From Bacilli bacterium (lineage in GTDB: Bacteria > Bacillota_I > Bacilli_A > RF39 > UBA660), in NCBI GenBank assembly GCA_017460245.1, contig JAFUBK010000034.1, positions 1 to 6,181 of the forward strand: DNA of 6,181 nt, read 5' to 3'. The notes under the pieces are model-generated. The model saw only the letters and a program-made list of their open reading frames with translations, did not search any database and had not been told where the DNA came from. Within the stretch, counting starts at the first letter, position 1; the number at the start of each line of letters is the position of its first letter. Of the stretch, positions 1-5,427 are shown piece by piece. The position numbers and the translations under genes were made by a program.

Positions 1-624
1 ATTGATGAATTTAATGATATTGAAATTAAAACAAAAATATTACCGAAAGTTGGAATTGTTGGAGAAATACTAATTAAGTATCATGCCTTTGGTAATGATA
101 ATTTAGTTAAAAAATTAGAAAGTGAAAGTGTTGAAGTTGTTGTTCCTGAACTTATGGGATTTATAAAATATTGCGTTTATAACAACATTGAAAAAGCTAA
201 ACTTCTTAAAGAAGGGCAAGGCATTGCAAGCGTCTGTAAAGTTATTCTTAAAATCCTTGATAATTATGAAAAACCAATTAAAAATAAACTTGAAAATACT
301 AGATATAGATCTACTACAGATATTTACAAGCTTGCTTCTAATGTCGATGGAATTTTATCCTTAGGAAATCAAACTGGAGAAGGATGGTTTTTAACGGCAG
401 AAATGGTTGAACTTATTGAAACTGGGGTTCCTAATATTGTATGTGTTCAGCCGTTTGCTTGTTTACCTAATCATATTGTTGGTAAATCAGTTATTAAAAA
501 AATAAGAAATTTATATCCTGAATCTAATATTGTGGCAATTGATTATGATGCCGGAGCAAGTCATACTAATCAAGTTAATAGAATTAAACTAATGCTTACG
601 GTAGCAAAAAGTAATATGAGGTGA
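1..624 (+). CDS. Acyl-CoA dehydratase activase-related protein (DUF2229 family), C-terminal part, 5' end outside window
   Basis: The frame is open from base 1 with no stop and gives 207 residues ending at TGA 622-624. An ATG at 154 exists, but it is not the start: the 51 codons before it encode family-typical sequence (PKVGIVGEI followed by IKYHAFGNDNL). Recognisable downstream are VVPELMGF, a QPFACLPNHI block with a conserved-looking Cys (codon 460-462), and AIDYDAGASHTNQVNRIKLM near the end. These match the C-terminal region of proteins annotated as CoA-substrate-specific enzyme activase or DUF2229, related to the activator and subunits of 2-hydroxyacyl-CoA dehydratases. Full-length family members are often very large, with one or two BadF/BcrA-type ATPase domains before this region; whether that is so here cannot be seen. 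The biochemical role of this branch is not well established. A cytoplasmic acyl-CoA-linked role is inferred from the family and from the acyl-CoA ligase starting 4 bases downstream. Family assignment is fairly sure; function is not. Confidence 0.85.
   Translation: MDEFNDIEIKTKILPKVGIVGEILIKYHAFGNDNLVKKLESESVEVVVPELMGFIKYCVYNNIEKAKLLKEGQGIASVCKVILKILDNYEKPIKNKLENTRYRSTTDIYKLASNVDGILSLGNQTGEGWFLTAEMVELIETGVPNIVCVQPFACLPNHIVGKSVIKKIRNLYPESNIVAIDYDAGASHTNQVNRIKLMLTVAKSNMR
618..624 (+). promoter_or_regulatory. Ribosome binding site of the acyl-CoA ligase, overlapping the upstream stop codon
   Basis: GAGGTGA matches the anti-Shine-Dalgarno sequence over 7 bases. GAGG lies 7 bases before the ATG at 629. 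Its last three bases are the TGA stop of the preceding gene, so ribosomes terminating there sit on the next gene's start region, which favours translational coupling. Confidence 0.8.
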
Positions 625-628
625 AGAA

Positions 629-2446
629 ATGAAAAAATCTATAAAAACTCCGTGGTATGAATACTATGATGGAGTTCAAAAACATTTAGAATATCCTGAT
701 TTTTCTTTGTATAAGTTAATTGAATATACGTCTTCTAAACATTTGACTAATTATAGTTATGATTATTATGGTACTAAAAAGACTTATCATGAATTTTTAA
801 AACAAATTGATGAGGCAGCGCGAGCTTTTAAAGCACTTGGTATTAAACATAAAGATATTATAAGTATATGTATGCCAAATACTCCGGAAGCTATTATTGC
901 TTTTTATGCGATTAATAAGATCGGGGCAATTTCTAATTTAATTCATCCATTATCTGGCGAAAATGAAATTAAAAATTTTATTAGAAGAACAAATAGTAAA
1001 TATGTAGTTTGTATAGATGTTGCTTGTGATAAAATTATTAATGTAATAGATAAAACCAAAGTAAAAAAGATTATTGTAGTAAGTGCGGCTGATTCAATGC
1101 CGGCATATTTAAGCGTTGCATATAAGGCGATGAACATTTATAAAATGACTAAAAATGTTTTGAATGCTTATGCTTTTAAGAAAGATATAATGCTTAGATG
1201 GGGAGATTTTATTAAACTTGGTAAGTCTTATACTAAAGAAATTGAAGATGATTTTAAAGGTAAAGATATTGCGGCTATTTTGTATTCTGGTGGAACTAGT
1301 GGGGAACCTAAAGGAGTCGAACTTACTAATTTGAATTTGAATGCTTTAGCTATGCAGTCTTTTGAAGCGTGTGCTAATTTAAAGGAAAAGGATAAAGTTT
1401 TAGCTATTATGCCAATTTTTCATGGTTTTGGTTTAGGCGTTTGTATTCATACGGTTCAGTATTTTGGTGGAACTTCTATATTAGTGCCACAGTTTAGTGC
1501 AAAAACATTTGATAAGTTACTTAAAAGATATGAACCTAATGTTATTGTAGGAGTGCCAACTTTATATGAAGCGTTACTTAAAAACAAGAGTATGGTTAAT
1601 TATAGGATGCCTTATTTAAAATGTGCAATTTCCGGTGGAGATTCTTTATCAATTGAACTTAAAAAGAAAATTGATGATTTCTTTAAAGATCACGGTGCTG
1701 ATATTCAGGTTAGAGAAGGATATGGTCTTACGGAATGTGGATCAGCTTCTTGTTTAACTCCTGAAAAATATTATCGTGTAGGTTCGATTGGTGTGCCTTA
1801 TCCAGATACTTTATATAAAATTGTTGAACCCAATACTGAAAGGGAAGTTCCTTATGGTGAAGAAGGGGAAATTGTTATAAATGGTCCAACTGTTATGAGT
1901 GGCTATTATAAAAGTAAGAAGGAGACTAAGGAAGCCTTGCGAAAACATAAAGATGGGCTTGTTTGGTTACACACCGGAGATCAAGGACTTATGGATAAGG
2001 ATGGTTTTATTTATTTTAAACAGCGTATTAAGAGAATGATTGTGTCTTCTGGTTATTGTTTGTATCCGGGATATATTGAAAATGTTATTGATGGACACGA
2101 TGATGTTTTGATGAGTTGTGTTATTGGAATTGATCATCCTTATAAGGTTCAAGTGGCTAAAGCGTTTGTTGTTTTAAATGATCCGGCTAAAGCAAATGAG
2201 GAAACTTTGGATTCTATTAGAAAACATTGTGAAAAAAATTTGGCTAGATATTCTTGGCCTTATGAGTATGAATTTAGAGATGAACTTCCAAAGACTTTGG
2301 TTGGTAAAATTGCTTATAATGTTTTAATTCATGAGGAAGAGGCTGAAAAAAGTCATAGAAAATTTAATACTGAAGAGGATAAAACGCCAATTACTGTTGA
2401 AGTTGTTCAAGATGAATTTATTGATAAGATGAAAAAAGAAGAATAG
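629..2446 (+). CDS. AMP-binding acyl-CoA synthetase (fatty-acid/carboxylate CoA ligase)
   Basis: This 605-residue protein of the ANL adenylating superfamily should activate a carboxylic acid with ATP to an acyl-adenylate and then form the CoA thioester in the cytoplasm. Core motifs are intact and in order: the phosphate-binding loop YSGGTSGEPKG (residues 219-229), HGFGLG (265-270), GYGLTE (364-369), HTGD with the ribose-binding Asp451, the hinge region with Arg466 in QRIKR (465-469), and PKTLVGK with the putative catalytic Lys560. The hinge differs from the common GRxKD form. About 45 mostly charged residues follow Lys560, a longer tail than many family members have. No signal peptide or clear membrane segment is seen. 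The ATG at 629 is supported by a strong GAGGTGA site. It lies 4 bases after the activase-related gene and ends just before a terminator, so it is probably the last gene of its operon. Chain length or substrate cannot be read from sequence; a medium- or long-chain fatty acid is plausible, but another carboxylate or non-ribosomal-type adenylation cannot be excluded. Confidence 0.92.
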   Translation: MKKSIKTPWYEYYDGVQKHLEYPDFSLYKLIEYTSSKHLTNYSYDYYGTKKTYHEFLKQIDEAARAFKALGIKHKDIISICMPNTPEAIIAFYAINKIGAISNLIHPLSGENEIKNFIRRTNSKYVVCIDVACDKIINVIDKTKVKKIIVVSAADSMPAYLSVAYKAMNIYKMTKNVLNAYAFKKDIMLRWGDFIKLGKSYTKEIEDDFKGKDIAAILYSGGTSGEPKGVELTNLNLNALAMQSFEACANLKEKDKVLAIMPIFHGFGLGVCIHTVQYFGGTSILVPQFSAKTFDKLLKRYEPNVIVGVPTLYEALLKNKSMVNYRMPYLKCAISGGDSLSIELKKKIDDFFKDHGADIQVREGYGLTECGSASCLTPEKYYRVGSIGVPYPDTLYKIVEPNTEREVPYGEEGEIVINGPTVMSGYYKSKKETKEALRKHKDGLVWLHTGDQGLMDKDGFIYFKQRIKRMIVSSGYCLYPGYIENVIDGHDDVLMSCVIGIDHPYKVQVAKAFVVLNDPAKANEETLDSIRKHCEKNLARYSWPYEYEFRDELPKTLVGKIAYNVLIHEEEAEKSHRKFNTEEDKTPITVEVVQDEFIDKMKKEE

Positions 2447-2452
2447 ATTATT

Positions 2453-2478
2453 AAGAGCTTTTTAGCTCTTTTTATTTT
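2453..2478 (+). terminator. Intrinsic (Rho-independent) terminator after the acyl-CoA ligase
   Basis: A 7-bp perfect stem, AAGAGCT (2453-2459) with AGCTCTT (2464-2470), closes a TTTT loop and runs directly into a T-rich tract, TTTATTTT (2471-2478). It begins 6 bases after the ligase stop codon. The stem has only three G-C pairs, so termination may be partial and some read-through into the cell-wall genes is possible. Confidence 0.75.
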
Positions 2479-2505
2479 AATAAATTAAATCGTTTTTCAT
2501 ATAAT
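2477..2505 (+). promoter_or_regulatory. Possible sigma-A-type promoter for the cell-wall gene cluster
   Basis: A perfect -10 hexamer TATAAT (2500-2505) is preceded, after a 17-base spacer, by TTAATA (2477-2482), which matches TTGACA at 4 of 6 positions. The -35 overlaps the terminator's T tract. Transcription would start near 2511-2513, on or right beside the GGTGA ribosome binding site of the next gene, giving a leader of about 10 bases. That is unusually short, and TATAAT-like strings arise easily in such AT-rich DNA, so confidence is limited. Confidence 0.4.
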
Positions 2506-2510
2506 TAAGT

Positions 2511-2515
2511 GGTGA
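2511..2515 (+). promoter_or_regulatory. Ribosome binding site of the penicillin-binding protein gene
   Basis: GGTGA lies 6 bases before the ATG at 2522 and matches part of the consensus AGGAGGTGA. It supports the 2522 start over the next in-frame ATG (codon 10), which would remove the short cytoplasmic N-terminus. Confidence 0.65.
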
Positions 2516-2521
2516 AACTAT

Positions 2522-4429
2522 ATGTTCTTTAAAGATATTCATAGACGTATGAAAATAGTACTTGTATCTATCATTTTTTTGTTTGTTATTATAATTGGAA
2601 AGATTTTTTATATACAGGTTATTGATTATAAAAAGTTAAATAAACTTGCTTCGGATTTGTGGAGTAGAAATTTGCCTGTTAAAGCTGACAGAGGTTTAAT
2701 ATATGATGTTAATGGTAATGTACTGGCTGATAATATTACAACTACATCACTTGTTTTAATACCTAATCAAATTAAAAATAAGGATTTAGTTACAAAAAAA
2801 CTTGCTTTAATTTTAAATGTTCCTGAAGAAAAAATGGCTACGCATGTTAATAAAAAAACTTCTATTGAAAGGGTTCACCCTGAGGGTAGGAGACTTTCTT
2901 ATGAAGTTGCGGATAAAATAAGAAATTTAAAATTAAATGGTGTTTATTTGGTAAAAGAATCTAAAAGATATTATCCGTATGATACTTATATGGCACATAC
3001 TTTAGGATATGTTGGAATAGATAATCAAGGATTAAGTGGTCTTGAACTTATGTATGATGATTATTTGACAGGAAAAGATGGGGCGATTAAGTATTATAGC
3101 GACGCTAAAGGAAATAGGCTTAAATTATCTGAAGTGTATGAAAAGCCTCAAAATGGTATGAATATTACTCTTACTATTAACAAGGATATTCAAGCTTCTA
3201 TTGAAAGGGAATTAGATAATGCGGTTACTAAGTATAATCCTGATAGGGTAGTTGGTCTTGCGATGGATCCAAACAGTGGGGCTATTTTAGGAATTTCTGC
3301 TAGGCCTAATTTTTCATCTAATAATTATCAAAAGTATTCTACAGAACAGATAAATCGTAATTTACCTATATGGGCGACTTATGAACCTGGTTCTACTTTT
3401 AAAATTATTACTTTAGCTGCTGCTTTACAAGAGGGCAAAGTTGATTTAGAAAAGGATACATTTTACGATGGCGGATCTATTAAAGTTGAGAATGCGACTT
3501 TACACTGTTGGAAAAAAGGTGGTCATGGTCAAGAAACTTTTTTAGAGGTTGTTGAGAATTCTTGTAATCCAGGCTTTGTTGTTTTGGGTCAAAGACTTGG
3601 TAAAGAAAGTTTATTTACATATATTAAAAAGTTTGGATTTGGTTCTAAAACTGGTATTGATTTAAATGGAGAATCTGGTGGTATACTTTTTCCTTTAGAT
3701 AAAGTAGGACCGGTAGAACTTGCGACAACGGCTTTTGGCCAAGGTGTTTCAGTTACTCCTATACAACAAGTTACAGCGGTATCGGCGGCAATTAATGGTG
3801 GAACTTTGTATAAACCTTATATTGTTAAAAGTATTAATGAACCTGAAACTAATATAGTTATAAAAAAAACTAAAAAAATGGTGGTTCGTAAAAGTATTAT
3901 TAGTATGGAAACTAGCGAAAAAGTGAGATATGCTTTGGAAAGTGTAGTATCTAATGGTACTGGAAGAACTGCATATATTGATGGTTGGAGGGTTGGTGGT
4001 AAAACTGGTACGGCCCAAAAGGTTTCTAATGGTAAATATTTATACAACAATTATATTTTATCATTTATTGGTTTTTTGCCAGCTAATGACCCGAAGGTTG
4101 TTGTTTATATGGCAATTGATAATCCTAAAGGTGTTAAACAATATGGTGGGGTTATTGCTGGGCCGCCGGCAAAAGCTGTTTTGATTGACGCGGCAAAAGC
4201 ATTAAACATTTCTAAACCTAGTGGTGGAATGGAAAAAGAATGGCAGTATCCTGATAGAAAGTATGTGATTGTTAGTGATGTTGTTAATAAAAATATAAAT
4301 GATGCGAAAAAAGAACTTTCCTCATTTAATGTTGTTGTTGAGGGCTCTGGTGAAATTGTTATTCATCAGTCTCCTTCAGCAGGTGAGAGGATATATGAAG
4401 GGGAAACAGTTAGGTTGTTTACAAGTTAG
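2522..4429 (+). CDS. Class B penicillin-binding protein, division transpeptidase (PBP2B/SpoVD/FtsI type) with one PASTA domain
   Basis: This 635-residue membrane-anchored peptidoglycan transpeptidase should cross-link stem peptides outside the cytoplasmic membrane and be a beta-lactam target. A short positively charged N-terminus is followed by one membrane segment (about residues 12-30). The PBP dimerisation/pedestal domain follows, with its ADRGLIYD signature at 55-62, extending to roughly 220. The transpeptidase domain (about 240-555) carries all three active-site motifs: STFK at 291-294 (nucleophile Ser291, Lys294), SCN at 347-349 and KTGTA at 494-498. The CW and GHG residues before NSCNP resemble the SpoVD/PBP2B subgroup. 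A single PASTA-like domain (about 580-635) ends the protein; B. subtilis SpoVD has one and PBP2B has two. Next to mraY and an ftsW-type SEDS gene, a septal role is most likely. A sporulation-specific SpoVD role is the alternative and cannot be excluded here. It is followed 11 bases later by mraY, probably in one operon. Confidence 0.93.
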   Translation: MFFKDIHRRMKIVLVSIIFLFVIIIGKIFYIQVIDYKKLNKLASDLWSRNLPVKADRGLIYDVNGNVLADNITTTSLVLIPNQIKNKDLVTKKLALILNVPEEKMATHVNKKTSIERVHPEGRRLSYEVADKIRNLKLNGVYLVKESKRYYPYDTYMAHTLGYVGIDNQGLSGLELMYDDYLTGKDGAIKYYSDAKGNRLKLSEVYEKPQNGMNITLTINKDIQASIERELDNAVTKYNPDRVVGLAMDPNSGAILGISARPNFSSNNYQKYSTEQINRNLPIWATYEPGSTFKIITLAAALQEGKVDLEKDTFYDGGSIKVENATLHCWKKGGHGQETFLEVVENSCNPGFVVLGQRLGKESLFTYIKKFGFGSKTGIDLNGESGGILFPLDKVGPVELATTAFGQGVSVTPIQQVTAVSAAINGGTLYKPYIVKSINEPETNIVIKKTKKMVVRKSIISMETSEKVRYALESVVSNGTGRTAYIDGWRVGGKTGTAQKVSNGKYLYNNYILSFIGFLPANDPKVVVYMAIDNPKGVKQYGGVIAGPPAKAVLIDAAKALNISKPSGGMEKEWQYPDRKYVIVSDVVNKNINDAKKELSSFNVVVEGSGEIVIHQSPSAGERIYEGETVRLFTS

Positions 4430-4433
4430 GGGG
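4428..4433 (+). promoter_or_regulatory. Ribosome binding site of mraY, overlapping the PBP stop codon
   Basis: AGGGGG begins inside the TAG stop of the penicillin-binding protein gene and ends 7 bases before the ATG at 4441. The overlap and tight spacing indicate co-transcription and probable coupling of the two genes. Confidence 0.7.
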
Positions 4434-4440
4434 TTAAAGT

Positions 4441-5427
4441 ATGCTTATTAAATCTTTGCTTGCGTTAACGTTAGGATTTGTAGTTTCTATCTTTTTTGCG
4501 CTACTTTTACTTCCTATTTTAAGAAAAATAAAAGCCGGACAAAGTGTTAGTGTATATTTAAGAGAGACACATAAGCTTAAAGAAGGAACACCAACTATGG
4601 GAGGATTAATCTTTATTTTCCCTGTTATGCTTATAACTTTTATTTTGGTTTGGCTTGATAAAATTAATTTTAGTTATACTTTGCTAATTATTATTTTTAC
4701 TTTGTTTAGTTATATGGTGATTGGTTTTATTGACGATTATCTTATTGTTAAAAAACACAATAATAATGGTTTGTCTAGAGGTCAGAAACTTATTTTACAA
4801 ATTTTTGTGGCAATTGTTTTTTTCTATTTGTTTATGAAAGGCGGTAATGAGCCGTTACTTTGGATTCATTATTTAGATTTTAAGTTAAATATTGGTTTTT
4901 TATATGGACTGTTTATTTTGTTTGTTTTGGTAGCGTGTAGTAATGCGGTTAATTTAACTGATGGACTTGATGGTCTTGCCTGTGGTCTTTCAATTATTGC
5001 CTATTTGACTTTCGGTATTATTGCTTCAAAAACGGGGTGGCTTGATGGATATGAAGATATTACGGTTATTGCTTTTGTTTTGGTAGGTTGTTTATGTGGC
5101 TTTTTACTTTTTAATAAATATCCAGCTAAGGTATTTATGGGGGACACTGGGTCTCTTGCTTTGGGAGCAGGACTTGGAGCTTATGCAATTATGACAAGAC
5201 ATGAAGTTTTACTTATACTTATCGGGCTTGTTTTTGTTATAGAAACTTTAAGCTGTATTATTCAAATTGTTTATTATAAGTTAACTGGAAAAAGATTTTT
5301 TCTTATGACACCAATTCATCATAGTTTTGAAAAAGTTGGGATGAAAGAGGTAACTATTGTTAAATTGTTTTGGATTATTGGTATGATTTGTTCGGTAATT
5401 GCTTTAACTTATGGGGTGATATTGTGA
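4441..5427 (+). CDS. mraY: Phospho-N-acetylmuramoyl-pentapeptide-transferase (lipid I synthase)
   Basis: This integral membrane enzyme transfers phospho-MurNAc-pentapeptide from the UDP precursor to undecaprenyl phosphate, making lipid I and releasing UMP. The 328 residues are close to the usual length (about 320-360), and the many hydrophobic stretches fit the ten-helix fold. Motifs in order: KAGQ (31-34) and HKLKEGTPTMGG (44-55), FIDDYL with the paired Asp98/Asp99, NLTDGLDG (171-178), FMGDTGS with Asp235, and PIHHSFE (291-297). The aspartates expected in the active site are all present. Two differences from the common form are visible: the usual HHH triplet reads His293-His294-Ser295, and the cytoplasmic loop before GTPTMGG reads SVSVYLRETH instead of an IREEGP-type sequence. 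The gene follows the transpeptidase by 11 bases and overlaps the SEDS gene by 4 bases. Identification as MraY and not a WecA/TagO-type relative rests on GTPTMGG, the PIHH motif and the cell-wall neighbours. Confidence 0.95.
   Translation: MLIKSLLALTLGFVVSIFFALLLLPILRKIKAGQSVSVYLRETHKLKEGTPTMGGLIFIFPVMLITFILVWLDKINFSYTLLIIIFTLFSYMVIGFIDDYLIVKKHNNNGLSRGQKLILQIFVAIVFFYLFMKGGNEPLLWIHYLDFKLNIGFLYGLFILFVLVACSNAVNLTDGLDGLACGLSIIAYLTFGIIASKTGWLDGYEDITVIAFVLVGCLCGFLLFNKYPAKVFMGDTGSLALGAGLGAYAIMTRHEVLLILIGLVFVIETLSCIIQIVYYKLTGKRFFLMTPIHHSFEKVGMKEVTIVKLFWIIGMICSVIALTYGVIL
5413..5419 (+). promoter_or_regulatory. Ribosome binding site of the ftsW-type gene, inside mraY; decides a GTG start
   Basis: GGGGTGA lies within the last codons of mraY. 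GGGG ends 7 bases before the GTG at 5424, the same spacing as for the ligase and mraY starts in this window. The in-frame ATG at 5433 would be 16 bases away, so GTG is preferred. Confidence 0.7.

Noticed and set aside
154..624. Separate 156-residue gene starting at ATG 154
   Set aside because: The same frame is open back to base 1 and encodes conserved family sequence before the ATG (PKVGIVGEI, YHAFGNDNL). There is no convincing ribosome binding site before 154.
943..1137. Minus-strand open frame of 64 codons inside the ligase gene
   Set aside because: It is antisense to an intact, well-conserved gene and its hydrophobic product reflects complementary AT-rich codons.
1967..2152. Minus-strand open frame of 61 codons inside the ligase gene
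   Set aside because: It lies opposite the conserved HTGD and hinge motifs, and its Asn/Ile/Thr-rich product resembles no known family.
3749..4184. Three overlapping open frames (two minus, one plus) over the transpeptidase domain
   Set aside because: All lie inside the intact PBP reading frame covering the KTG motif. Their compositions are skewed and they show no recognisable motifs.
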